NCBI GenBank assembly: GCA_015712185.1
Contig: JADDYF010000459.1
Coordinates: 1 to 46,919, forward strand
Direction: 5' to 3'
DNA: 46,919 bases
From: Bacteroidales bacterium
GTDB lineage: Bacteria > Bacteroidota > Bacteroidia > Bacteroidales > VadinHA17
The notes below the pieces were generated by a model, which saw nothing but the letters and a program-made list of their open reading frames with translations, did not search any database and was not told the origin of the DNA. Below, piece after piece: positions 1 through 8,003 of this stretch; within the stretch, counting starts at the first letter, position 1; every line of letters starts with the position of its first letter. Position numbers and translations under genes: made by a program.

Positions 1-264
1 AAAGGAAAGCTGGGCCTTATGAACGGATCTCCTTTATGGGAGGACTATTTCAGAAATTCCGACAGGTACTACACTCTTATTTACACCTCCAGCGACAAGC
101 CCATGATCTCTGTGCGATTCAGGGAATCTGCAGATTTCCAGCAGTTTATTGCAGCTCACGGATGGAGTCTCTGCGATCTGAGCATTTATGACCTGAAGGT
201 GGCAGGTGATGCAACCATAAGGCTGCTGGGTGAAAATCATCTCCTGATAAAGCCTGGCCAATAA
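1..264 (+). CDS. 3' end of an unrecognised protein (partial)
   Basis: The reading frame is open from base 1 to the stop at 262-264, so this is most likely the C-terminal part of a gene that begins outside the window. The ATG at 19 could also start an 81-residue protein, but I see no clear reason to prefer it. The peptide is soluble, with several aromatic residues (DRYYTLIYTS), and has no signal peptide or membrane segment. I do not recognise the family. It ends about 40 bases before trxB, and a trxB promoter-like box overlaps its stop codon. Confidence 0.5.
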   Translation, partial: KGKLGLMNGSPLWEDYFRNSDRYYTLIYTSSDKPMISVRFRESADFQQFIAAHGWSLCDLSIYDLKVAGDATIRLLGENHLLIKPGQ

Positions 265-269
265 TTTTG
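262..269 (+). promoter_or_regulatory. Bacteroidota -7 box upstream of trxB
   Basis: TAATTTTG fits the TAnnTTTG -7 consensus of Bacteroidota promoters. It lies about 33 bases before the ATG at 303, which argues against the TTG at 267 used by the ORF track as the trxB start. Confidence 0.5.
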
Positions 270-302
270 TACTTTTGCGGATCAGTTAAAAAAGAGCTTT
301 TT

Positions 303-1295
303 ATGGAACCATTCAAACCTCTGGACCTCAATAATAATGAGAAATCAGATATTGAAAGTACTGAAAAAATAAGATGTTTGATATTGGGATCAGGACCCGC
401 AGGCTATACGGCTGCCATCTATGCCGCAAGAGCAAATCTTAAACCGGTTGTTTATACCGGATTGCAGATGGGAGGGCAGCTTACCACTACCACTGAGGTC
501 GAAAATTATCCCGGATATCCCAAAGGCATTACCGGACCTGAGATGATGGAAGATTTTAAGATACAGGCGGAGAGATTTGGTACAGAAGTTCGTTTCGGAA
601 TTGCAACAAATGCAGATTTTACTGGCGGTAACCTTAAAGTTACCATCGACGATAAGAAACTGATCGAGGCTGATGCGGTAATCATAGCTACCGGGGCAAC
701 TGCAAAATATCTTGGACTGGAAGCTGAAAAAAGATATACCGGCATGGGGGTATCGGCATGTGCCACATGCGACGGTTTTTTTTACAGACAGAAGGATGTT
801 GCCGTTGTAGGCGGAGGAGATACGGCTGCAGAAGAAGCAACCTACCTGGCAGGCTTGTGCAATAAAGTATACATGATAGTAAGAAGGGATGTCCTCCGGG
901 CCTCAAAAGCTATGCAGAAGAAAGTGTTTGACACCGCGAATATTGAGATCTTGTGGGAACACCAGGCAGTTGATCTTTATGGTGAAAACGGTGTGGAAGG
1001 AGTTGTACTTGTCAGGAAGAAAGGTACACCCGGCGAAGAAACGGTAAGAATTAAAATAGACGGATTTTTCCTTGCTATCGGGCATACACCCAACTCTGAA
1101 ATCTTCAGGGATTATATTGAGACTGACAGTGTCGGCTATATAAAGACAGTTCCGGGTTCGACGCGGACGAATGTGCCGGGAGTTTTTGCTGCAGGGGACG
1201 TTCAGGATCCGCACTACAGGCAGGCTGTGACGGCAGCAGGATCCGGATGTATGGCCGCTATCGATGCAGAAAGGTATCTGTCGGATAAAAGGTAA
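303..1295 (+). CDS. trxB: thioredoxin-disulfide reductase
   Basis: This flavoprotein uses NADPH to reduce thioredoxin in the cytoplasm. The FAD-binding motif GSGPAGYTAA is near the N-terminus, the redox pair CATC is at about residues 153-156, and the NADPH motif GGGDTAAEEA follows. The C-terminal FAD motif GVFAAGDV is present. At about 330 residues it is close to the usual 310-330. I chose the ATG at 303 because a -7 promoter element overlaps the TTG start of the ORF track, which would leave that codon untranscribed. The short N-terminal extension (MEPFKPLDLN) before the Rossmann fold is typical of Bacteroidota homologues. It is followed 15 bases later by an SRPBCC gene. Confidence 0.95.
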   Translation: MEPFKPLDLNNNEKSDIESTEKIRCLILGSGPAGYTAAIYAARANLKPVVYTGLQMGGQLTTTTEVENYPGYPKGITGPEMMEDFKIQAERFGTEVRFGIATNADFTGGNLKVTIDDKKLIEADAVIIATGATAKYLGLEAEKRYTGMGVSACATCDGFFYRQKDVAVVGGGDTAAEEATYLAGLCNKVYMIVRRDVLRASKAMQKKVFDTANIEILWEHQAVDLYGENGVEGVVLVRKKGTPGEETVRIKIDGFFLAIGHTPNSEIFRDYIETDSVGYIKTVPGSTRTNVPGVFAAGDVQDPHYRQAVTAAGSGCMAAIDAERYLSDKR

Positions 1296-1310
1296 CTATA
1301 CTGATTCAAA

Positions 1311-1697
1311 ATGAAAACATTTAAGAAGACCTTTAAGATAAATGCTGAACCGTCTGATATTTATTCCGCATTGACCAATCCTGTTACCATAGAACTGTGG
1401 TCGGGTTACCCGGCAGAGATGTCGGAAGTACCGGGAAGCGAGTTTTCTCTCTGGGAAGGGGACATAACAGGCAGGAACCTTGAATTCATAAAAGACAAAA
1501 AGGTGGTTCAGGAGTGGTATTTCGGCGCTCAGGCGGAGAAATCGGTTGTTACTATAACGATCCAGCCCGATCGCGATAATTCCATTGTAACGGTTGAACA
1601 CACAAACATCCCCGATGAGGATTTCAATGATGTAGCTGAAGGATGGAGGGAGTACTACATTGGCGCGATAATCAGTTTTTTCAACCCGAACTTTTAA
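1311..1697 (+). CDS. SRPBCC (START/AHSA1-like) domain protein
   Basis: This 128-residue protein looks like a single SRPBCC fold of the AHSA1 type. The N-terminus FKINAEPSDIYSALTNP is the usual first strand and helix of these hydrophobic-ligand-binding domains, and the ending GWREYYIGAI is the usual C-terminal helix. AHSA1-like domains in bacteria have no settled function, although eukaryotic Aha1 stimulates Hsp90 ATPase. There is no signal peptide, so it is probably cytoplasmic. It lies 15 bases after trxB and may be co-transcribed, but no functional link is evident. Confidence 0.8.
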   Translation: MKTFKKTFKINAEPSDIYSALTNPVTIELWSGYPAEMSEVPGSEFSLWEGDITGRNLEFIKDKKVVQEWYFGAQAEKSVVTITIQPDRDNSIVTVEHTNIPDEDFNDVAEGWREYYIGAIISFFNPNF

Positions 1698-1737
1698 TCC
1701 AGGGGTATTATTTATTCGCTGTATCAGGCGTATGAGT

Positions 1738-1745
1738 TAAATTTG
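1738..1745 (+). promoter_or_regulatory. Bacteroidota -7 box upstream of the secreted protein at 1787
   Basis: TAAATTTG matches TAnnTTTG and lies about 40 bases before the ATG at 1787, giving that gene its own likely promoter. Confidence 0.45.
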
Positions 1746-1786
1746 TAAAGGAAAATGGATTGTGTAAACGTTAAATATTAAAAAGG

Positions 1787-2485
1787 ATGGAAGCTTTGTT
1801 GAGTTCGGTTTACAGGTATGCTTTGATCGCGGGTTTATTGTTTTTTACCTGTTCTGTGGATATTTCGGCACAGTCAGATACTCTTTACCCTTCAGACCAG
1901 TTTCTTTTTAGCGGGTTTTCGACGGGTGTTGTTAAAATGAAAAACGGTGAAAAAGTAATTCTGAATCTCAATTACAATATAGTAACAGAGAGAATGGTAT
2001 TTAAGCAGAAGGAGCAGATATTTGACATGATCAACTATGGATCTGTTGATACGGTTTACATTCATCAAAGGAAATTTATTCCCTCCGGCAGGATTTTCTA
2101 TGAGCTGCTTGTAAGTAAACCTGTGACTTTATTCCTGCAGAATAAAGGCACGGTGAAGCAGCCCTCAAGGCCGGCAGCTTACGGGGGAACATCAGATGTC
2201 TCATCGTCCGATTATATTAACAACATACAGCTTGGAAATGACAGGTTCAGGATGGCCAATGACGTAAAGATTGCTGTGGATTTCAAGCCAGTGTTGTGGT
2301 TGCGGAAGGATAACAAGTTGTATGCGATAATAAATAAGAAACAACTGGCCAATATATTTCCGGACAGGGAAAAGGAAGTGAAGGAGTTCATCAGGACCAA
2401 CCGGCTGAATATCGGAAATCCTGATCAGATTATAAACCTGGTAGACTATTACGTAAAAATATCAGGTCAGGAGAAAATGCTATAG
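1787..2485 (+). CDS. secreted protein of unknown function
   Basis: A 232-residue protein with an N-terminal signal sequence: a hydrophobic run YALIAGLLFF, then a likely cleavage near DISAQS. The rest is a mostly beta-rich periplasmic or cell-surface protein with a Ser/Gly/Pro-rich linker (RPAAYGGTSDVSSSD) about two thirds along. I do not recognise a catalytic motif or family. The AAAAGG just before the ATG may be a weak ribosome binding site. Its last 19 bases overlap the 3' end of the convergent TorD-like gene. Confidence 0.7.
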   Translation: MEALLSSVYRYALIAGLLFFTCSVDISAQSDTLYPSDQFLFSGFSTGVVKMKNGEKVILNLNYNIVTERMVFKQKEQIFDMINYGSVDTVYIHQRKFIPSGRIFYELLVSKPVTLFLQNKGTVKQPSRPAAYGGTSDVSSSDYINNIQLGNDRFRMANDVKIAVDFKPVLWLRKDNKLYAIINKKQLANIFPDREKEVKEFIRTNRLNIGNPDQIINLVDYYVKISGQEKML

Positions 2486-3102
2486 AGATCCTCTATGCAT
2501 GCAAGTATCAGAATGCCGATACCCTTATAACCGGGGGTGCTGGCATGTTCCTGTATCCTTTCGTTCCATTCCGGTATCCACGAAAGCATATGACGGGTAA
2601 TGAACCTCTGGATATCACTTTTCATTATATCGGACGAGGCATTGTCATCAAGAAGCAGGTATCTGTCCACCAGAGACGTCAGGAAAAGAAGCTCAGTCCC
2701 TAGATGATCGTTGGCTCTTTTTATACGTGATCTTGAATCCCACCCGTACGATTTGTAGAATTCGCCCACCTCATTATAGGTAACATCATCGTTATTTGTG
2801 TCAGACAGGTAGTGGGAGGCATGTGCCGAAGCAAGGTGAAACCCCGAGTCGTCAAACAGCCTGAGGTAATCATCCTGTAATAATTGCCTGCATATATCTT
2901 TATCAGTACATGATTCCCTTAACAGCGAGGCTGCTTTCATAAACCGGGGATTGCTGCTCGAAACAGGCAGCCTCCGCAAAGCTCCGTTTGTCCAGAAATC
3001 GGTTATGCACTCTTCTGTCGGTTCGTACATAATCATGCTTCCGGCAAAATAGAGCATCATATTATATCCTTTAAGAAGATTTGTCGGTTCGTTCTCCTTC
3101 AT
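2467..3102 (-). CDS. TorD/DmsD-family molecular chaperone
   Basis: This 211-residue, all-helical, soluble protein resembles TorD/NarJ-type chaperones, which hold molybdoenzyme catalytic subunits until cofactor insertion. Supporting features are the helical pattern, the acidic central segment DDYLRLFDDSG leading to EVGEFYKSYGW, and a C-terminal half with the RANDHLGTELLFLTSLVD arrangement that resembles the family's (E)PxDHxxxEL signature. No molybdoenzyme, twin-arginine substrate or cofactor gene is in the window, so its partner is unknown. It converges on, and overlaps by 19 bases, the secreted protein gene. The family call is from reading only. Confidence 0.7.
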   Translation of the reverse strand: MKENEPTNLLKGYNMMLYFAGSMIMYEPTEECITDFWTNGALRRLPVSSSNPRFMKAASLLRESCTDKDICRQLLQDDYLRLFDDSGFHLASAHASHYLSDTNNDDVTYNEVGEFYKSYGWDSRSRIKRANDHLGTELLFLTSLVDRYLLLDDNASSDIMKSDIQRFITRHMLSWIPEWNERIQEHASTPGYKGIGILILACIEDLYSIFS

Positions 3103-3257
3103 AAAATCACAGTTCAGGTCCGAAAACTATGCAATCCCATCCGGGAAAGGCTATTGTTTTCGTTAATCAATGATATAACCAGCAATTGACCTGTTTTGTT
3201 CGAAACTGATAAAATCAGGATAAAAATGAGGCTTATGGATTATATTGTATTTTGCTG

Positions 3258-4502
3258 CTATTTTGAGAAATCAGCCATTTCATGAGGATATTCATCACCG
3301 TCAACCTTTCTCTTGATCTCCCTGAAAGCATTCACGGTATAAGCGACATCTTCAAGGCTATGAGAAGCTGTGGGGATCAGACGAAGCATGACAACGTCAC
3401 GTGGTACAACCGGATAAATCACTACAGAACAGAATATCCCGAAGTTTTCCCGCAGGTCGTAAATAAGTTGTGTAACCTGTTCAAGAGGACATTTGAAAAA
3501 GACCGGTGTGACAGGTGATTCTGTGCTCCCAAGGTTAAGTCCGGCCTCCTTTAGCCCCTTCTGCAGGGCACGCACAATCGTCCACAGCTTTTCCCTGTAT
3601 TCAGGATGGGTCTTCACGAGCTCAAGTCGTTTTATTGCACCAATTGTCATAGCCATCGGCAGCGATTTTGCATATATCTGCGACCGAAGGTTGAAGCGCA
3701 GGTAAGTTACCACCTCTTTGGTGCTGGCAACAAAGGCGCCTATTCCGGCCATCGATTTTGCAAATGTGGCAAAGTAAACATCTATCTGATCCTGAACACC
3801 AAAGTGCTCGCCCGTTCCGGCCCCGCTGTGTCCCATTGTACCGAAACCATGGGCATCATCTACAAGGAAACGGAAATTATATTTTTTCTTCAGAGCTGCT
3901 ATTTTATCGAGCTTCCCCAGGTCTCCTGCCATGCCAAATACACCTTCGGTAATTACGAGGATACCTCCGCCAGTCTCTTCAACCAGCTTCGTTGCACGCT
4001 GCAGCTGCTTTTCGCAGTTCTCAATATCATTATGGGGGAAAACAAATCTCTTTCCGAAATGAAGCCTCAGACCATCCATTATGCATGCATGAGACTCAGA
4101 GTCATATACAATGACATCGTGTCTGTCAACAAGTGCGTCTATTATTGAAACCATTCCCTGGTAGCCGTAATTGAGCAGATATGCAGCCTCCTTTCCGACA
4201 AATTCAGCGGCCATTCTTTCAAATTTTTCGTGCATTGATGTCTGACCCGACATCATTCTTGCACCCATGGGGTATGCAAGTCCGTATAGTGCCGTTGCTT
4301 CTGCATCAGCCTTTATCACATCGGGATTATTTGCAAGGCCAAGGTAGTTGTTGAGGCTCCAGGTCAGAACCTCCTTACCTCTGAATTTCATTCTGGGAGC
4401 AATCTCGCCTTCAAGTTTGGGGAACATGAAATATCCGTCTCCGACAACGGAATACTGCCCAAGGGCACCTTTTGTTGATTTGATTTTTTCAAAAATATCC
4501 AT
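3258..4502 (-). CDS. PLP-dependent alpha-oxoamine synthase (sphingolipid/sulfonolipid synthase or 2-amino-3-ketobutyrate CoA ligase type)
   Basis: This 414-residue fold-type I PLP enzyme belongs to the alpha-oxoamine synthase group, which condenses an amino acid with an acyl thioester. The expected active-site elements are visible: SESHAC (His138 stacking on PLP), VDDAHGFG (Asp and His, residues 215-218) and FAKSMAG with the likely Schiff-base Lys249. The usual glycine-rich GSGGSR-like segment is replaced by YPMGARMMSGQT at about residues 77-88, which sets it apart from textbook KBL and BioF. Candidate substrates are serine (sphingoid bases), cysteate (capnine-type sulfonolipids) or glycine. 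The gene stands alone with its own promoter, so context does not decide. Confidence 0.8.
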   Translation of the reverse strand: MDIFEKIKSTKGALGQYSVVGDGYFMFPKLEGEIAPRMKFRGKEVLTWSLNNYLGLANNPDVIKADAEATALYGLAYPMGARMMSGQTSMHEKFERMAAEFVGKEAAYLLNYGYQGMVSIIDALVDRHDVIVYDSESHACIMDGLRLHFGKRFVFPHNDIENCEKQLQRATKLVEETGGGILVITEGVFGMAGDLGKLDKIAALKKKYNFRFLVDDAHGFGTMGHSGAGTGEHFGVQDQIDVYFATFAKSMAGIGAFVASTKEVVTYLRFNLRSQIYAKSLPMAMTIGAIKRLELVKTHPEYREKLWTIVRALQKGLKEAGLNLGSTESPVTPVFFKCPLEQVTQLIYDLRENFGIFCSVVIYPVVPRDVVMLRLIPTASHSLEDVAYTVNAFREIKRKVDGDEYPHEMADFSK

Positions 4503-4530
4503 TATAATGTCTGTTTGTAAAAAATTTCCA

Positions 4531-4538
4531 CAAAAGTA
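4531..4538 (-). promoter_or_regulatory. Bacteroidota -7 box for the alpha-oxoamine synthase gene
   Basis: On the minus strand this reads TACTTTTG, matching TAnnTTTG, about 28 bases before the ATG at 4502. Confidence 0.5.
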
Positions 4539-4650
4539 CAGATTATCAGTAAAAGCTGATACCTATTTATACCTAATTTATCAACGTCATAATGGAGCGA
4601 AATATTTAAATAAAAATTTTGTTCTTATGCCTGAATTGAAAAAAATATAG

Positions 4651-4658
4651 TAATTTTG
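4651..4658 (+). promoter_or_regulatory. Bacteroidota -7 box for bamD
   Basis: TAATTTTG followed by CACC matches the TAnnTTTG consensus. The ATG is only 13 bases downstream, so the predicted leader is very short. Confidence 0.5.
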
Positions 4659-4671
4659 CACCACATTTTTT

Positions 4672-5490
4672 ATGAGGGTCGCATTTCATCATATAGTCCT
4701 GATATCTTTAGTTTTGCTCAGTTCATGCGGTGAGTATGAGAAGCTTCTCAAGAGTACCGATTACGATCTTAAGAAAACCAAAGCAAGGGAATACTATGAA
4801 TCAGGCCATTATGTAAGGGCAACAGAGCTGCTGACTCAAATACTTCCCCGGTACAGGGCTACAGAGGAAGCAGAAGATCTCAACTGGATTAATGCACGCA
4901 GTTTTTATGGCATGAAGGACTATTATACTGCCGGGAGTTATTTCAAATCATATATCGATCAGTATCCTGCAGGAAAATATGCCGAGGAGGCAACATATAT
5001 GTCAGCTTTATGCGATTATAATATTGCTCCACGGCCTGAGCTTGACCAGGAGAACACGATGAATGCTCTCGAAGGATTCAGCGTTTTTATTTCCAGGTAT
5101 CCTTCGAGTCCCAGAGTTGAAGAATGTAAAAGACTTATCAATGAGCTCAAGGAGAGACTAGTTGAAAAATCATACCTGAGTGCCAAACTGTATTACGAGA
5201 TGAAGCAGTATAAAGCGGCAATTGTGGCTCTGACAAACAGTCTCAAGGAGTATTCTGAAACAAAGTACAGGGAAGAGATGATGTTCCTTAAACTGAACTC
5301 ACTTTTTCTCTATGCCGAGAACAGCCTGGCGATAAGGCAGAAGGAGAGGTACCAGGATACGCTCGATGAATACTTTTCCTTCATGGAGGAGTATCCCCAA
5401 AGCCGGTTCTCGAAGGAGGTGGCAAGGATTTTCCAGGCAACAAACAGATTCCTGAAGACAGGCGCCACTGAAACAGCAACAAATGATTAA
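4672..5490 (+). CDS. bamD: outer membrane protein assembly factor BamD (lipoprotein)
   Basis: BamD is the essential lipoprotein of the BAM complex that inserts beta-barrel proteins into the outer membrane. The protein has a lipoprotein signal ending LVLLSSC (Cys19), followed by tetratricopeptide-like helices such as AREYYESGHYVRATELL and YYTAGSYFKSYIDQYP, typical of the five TPRs of BamD. Its 272 residues fit the family. It opens the conserved Bacteroidota block with rpoZ, coaBC, the DUF4835 gene and recN on the same strand with small gaps. Confidence 0.92.
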   Translation: MRVAFHHIVLISLVLLSSCGEYEKLLKSTDYDLKKTKAREYYESGHYVRATELLTQILPRYRATEEAEDLNWINARSFYGMKDYYTAGSYFKSYIDQYPAGKYAEEATYMSALCDYNIAPRPELDQENTMNALEGFSVFISRYPSSPRVEECKRLINELKERLVEKSYLSAKLYYEMKQYKAAIVALTNSLKEYSETKYREEMMFLKLNSLFLYAENSLAIRQKERYQDTLDEYFSFMEEYPQSRFSKEVARIFQATNRFLKTGATETATND

Positions 5491-5504
5491 TTGATAAACT
5501 GAAT

Positions 5505-5837
5505 ATGGATTACAGAAAGTCAAATGCTCCGGCAACCACTGTTACACGTAATGTTGATCTGATGACAAAGAACACAGGTAATATTTACGAAACCGTTATT
5601 GTTGTGGCAAGAAGATCAAACCAGATCGCCGTTGAAATGAAGCAGGAGCTTAACAAGAAACTTGAGGAATTTGCATCATTCAGCGATAACCTCGAAGAGG
5701 TATTTGAGAACAGGGAGCAGATTGAAATATCGAAGTTTTATGAGCGGCTGCCAAAGCCCACGCTTATTGCATTACAGGAGCTTGAGGAGGGCAAGATATT
5801 TCACAGGAATCCGGAAAAGCAGCCCAAACTAAAGTAA
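5505..5837 (+). CDS. rpoZ: RNA polymerase omega subunit, Bacteroidota type
   Basis: The 110-residue protein starts 14 bases after bamD. The N-terminal half contains VTRNVDLMTKNTGNIYETV followed by VVARRSNQIA, corresponding to the omega motif in which an Arg-(A/S)-x-Q-I segment packs on the beta-prime subunit. Omega helps assemble and stabilise RNA polymerase. The position between bamD and coaBC is the standard one in this phylum. The acidic C-terminal tail (LEEVFENREQIE) is longer than in proteobacterial omega, as in other Bacteroidota. Confidence 0.85.
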   Translation: MDYRKSNAPATTVTRNVDLMTKNTGNIYETVIVVARRSNQIAVEMKQELNKKLEEFASFSDNLEEVFENREQIEISKFYERLPKPTLIALQELEEGKIFHRNPEKQPKLK

Positions 5838-5850
5838 ATTCAGCCGCAGG

Positions 5851-7065
5851 ATGCTGAAAGATAAAAACATACTCGTCGGCGTTACAGGCGGTATCGCAGC
5901 TTTCAAAACAGCGACTATTATCAGGTTGCTTGTAAGGGAAGGCGCTGATGTAAAAGTTATAATGACTGAGCATGCAAAGGAATTTATAACGCCTCTCAGC
6001 CTTGCCACACTATCAAAAAATCCTGTTCTGACAGAATTTTATAATCCCGAGAACGGTGAATGGCACAGCCACGTCGACCTTGGTTTATGGGCTCACCTGT
6101 TCCTGATAGCACCTGCTACAGCCAATACAATTGCCAAGATGGCGAACGGAATAGCGGATAATCTTCTCCTCACAACTTACCTGTCGGCACGTTGCCCTGT
6201 ATTTGTGGCTCCTTCAATGGATATGGATATGCTGAATCATCCGGCGACAGTGATAAATATTGAAACGCTGAAAGCATTCGGGAATACGGTCCTTGAACCT
6301 TCCAGCGGCGAACTGGCCAGCGGACTCACAGGTAAAGGACGGATGGCAGAGCCGGAAGATATCGTAGCCCGGGTAAAGAGCTACTTCCAAAAAAAAAAAA
6401 GTTATAAGCCGCTGAAGGGCAAACATATCCTTGTCAATGCGGGTCCCACCCGCGAACCAATCGATCCGGTACGTTTTATAAGCAACTATTCCAGCGGTAA
6501 AATGGGAATTGCGCTTGCTGATGCTGCCGCAGGTTACGGTGCTGAAGTTGAACTGGTACTGGGACCGGTGAACATCCTGCCGAAAAACAGGGCTGTTAAG
6601 GTTATAGATGTGACAACAGCTGAATCTATGGCATCCGAATGCATATCAAGATTTCCGTTTTGTGACATTGCGATACTGTCTGCCGCAGTGGCCGATTATG
6701 CCCCGTCACAGACTACGGAGAGGAAAATTAAAGTAAAGGGGAAAGAGATTATCCTGAAACTGCGACCTACGACTGACATTGCCAGGGCAATTGGGAAATT
6801 AAAGAAAAAGACCCAGTTCACTGCCGGTTTTGCACTCGAAACAGATAATGAAATAAAAAATGCAACAGGAAAACTGAAGCAGAAAAACTTCGATATCATT
6901 ATTCTTAATTCGTTAAAGGATCATGGTGCAGGATTTGAACACGATACCAATAAAATCACTATAATTGACAAGAACAATAATATTGATAAATTTGAGTTGA
7001 AATCGAAAGAAGAAGCAGCAAGAGATATTCTTGACAAGATTGTTTCTATGATTAAGAAGGGATGA
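5851..7065 (+). CDS. coaBC: bifunctional phosphopantothenoylcysteine decarboxylase / phosphopantothenate-cysteine ligase
   Basis: This fused enzyme carries out two consecutive steps of coenzyme A synthesis. The N-terminal CoaC flavoprotein domain (about residues 1-175) shows GVTGGIAAFKTA, the catalytic-His segment EWHSHVDLG and the substrate clamp PSMDMDMLNHPA. The CoaB ligase domain (about 190-404) shows NAGPTREPIDPVRFISN, SSGKMG and SAAVADYAP. The 404 residues match full-length CoaBC. The two domains are joined by a lysine stretch encoded by a run of 12 adenines (6389-6400). The stop overlaps the next start (ATGA), implying translational coupling to the DUF4835 gene. Confidence 0.95.
   Translation: MLKDKNILVGVTGGIAAFKTATIIRLLVREGADVKVIMTEHAKEFITPLSLATLSKNPVLTEFYNPENGEWHSHVDLGLWAHLFLIAPATANTIAKMANGIADNLLLTTYLSARCPVFVAPSMDMDMLNHPATVINIETLKAFGNTVLEPSSGELASGLTGKGRMAEPEDIVARVKSYFQKKKSYKPLKGKHILVNAGPTREPIDPVRFISNYSSGKMGIALADAAAGYGAEVELVLGPVNILPKNRAVKVIDVTTAESMASECISRFPFCDIAILSAAVADYAPSQTTERKIKVKGKEIILKLRPTTDIARAIGKLKKKTQFTAGFALETDNEIKNATGKLKQKNFDIIILNSLKDHGAGFEHDTNKITIIDKNNNIDKFELKSKEEAARDILDKIVSMIKKG
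6389..6400 (+). repeat. 12-A homopolymer at the CoaC/CoaB junction
   Basis: Twelve consecutive A residues encode part of Gln-Lys-Lys-Lys-Ser in the linker of coaBC. Adding one A produces a TAA two codons after the tract; removing one A produces a TGA within about four codons. A slip in either direction would therefore release a CoaC-only protein. Confidence 0.85.
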
Positions 7066-7994
7066 AACTGTCGTACAACATAAAAATACTGTCAGCAGCA
7101 ATTCTGTTTATGGTTCCGGTGACAACTTTGACGCAGGAGCTTAACTGTAATGTCCAGGTCTCTGCACAGAAGATACAGGGATCGAACAGGCAGGTGTTTG
7201 AGAATATGCAGCGCGATATCTACGATTTCATGAATAACATGGTCTGGACCAACCATGTCTTCAGCTATTCTGAAAGAATTGACTGCAATATACTGATTAA
7301 CCTCACCGACCAGATTTCTGCTGATGAATTCAACGGTACAATAACTATCCAGCTCCGCCGGCCGGTGTATAATACAACATATAATACCACTCTGCTTTAT
7401 TTCATCGATAACAACTTCAGGTTCAGGTATGTAGAGTTTCAGCCTCTTGAGTTTGATCCTACTACCCACCGGTCAAGCCTGGTCTCTGTGCTGGCATACT
7501 ATGCTTACATAATACTTGGCTTTGACTACGATTCCTTTGCTCCTGAAGCAGGTACTGAATTTTTCCAGATGGCGGAGAAAATAGTTACAAATGCCCAGAA
7601 TGCTCCGGAAGCCGGATGGAAGCCCTATGACGGTTCACGAAACAGGAACAGGTACTGGCTGATAAAAAATATTCTCGACAAGGAATATGAAGGTGTGAGA
7701 CAATTCATTTATGAATATAACAGGAACGGACTCGACAGGATGGAATCAAGAATCTCTGAGGCGAGGAACAGCGTGGTGGAGAGCCTCAGGCTTATCCAGG
7801 AGGTTTACAGGAAGAGGCCCGATCCTTTCATGTACCTTGTTCAGGTTGTAATGGAATCGAAATCGGACGAATTCATAAATATATTTGCTGAAGCATTCCC
7901 CGAGGAAAAAAGCCGTGTAGTACAGATACTTACAGAGATTGATCCTTCCAACAAATCCAAATACGAAAAGATTACTGCATCCAACCACCCATAA
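7062..7994 (+). CDS. DUF4835 family secreted protein
   Basis: A 310-residue protein with a Sec signal peptide (ILSAAILFMVPVTTLTQ). The mature start ELNCNVQVSAQKIQGSN is typical of DUF4835, a Bacteroidota-specific family of unknown function encoded between coaBC and recN. It contains VLAYYAYIILGFDYDSF in the middle and a helical C-terminal half. Its start overlaps the coaBC stop by four bases. A role in the envelope is plausible from export and from linkage to bamD, but this is inference. Confidence 0.88.
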   Translation: MKLSYNIKILSAAILFMVPVTTLTQELNCNVQVSAQKIQGSNRQVFENMQRDIYDFMNNMVWTNHVFSYSERIDCNILINLTDQISADEFNGTITIQLRRPVYNTTYNTTLLYFIDNNFRFRYVEFQPLEFDPTTHRSSLVSVLAYYAYIILGFDYDSFAPEAGTEFFQMAEKIVTNAQNAPEAGWKPYDGSRNRNRYWLIKNILDKEYEGVRQFIYEYNRNGLDRMESRISEARNSVVESLRLIQEVYRKRPDPFMYLVQVVMESKSDEFINIFAEAFPEEKSRVVQILTEIDPSNKSKYEKITASNHP

Positions 7995-8003
7995 TATTCC
8001 GTT

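Noticed and set aside
3606-4148. 180-residue plus-strand ORF
   Set aside because: It lies antisense inside the well-supported alpha-oxoamine synthase gene, and its translation is Cys/Tyr-rich without family resemblance.
6389-6400. Frameshift or pseudogene in coaBC
   Set aside because: The frame is continuous through the A12 tract and both domains are complete, so the gene is intact as read.
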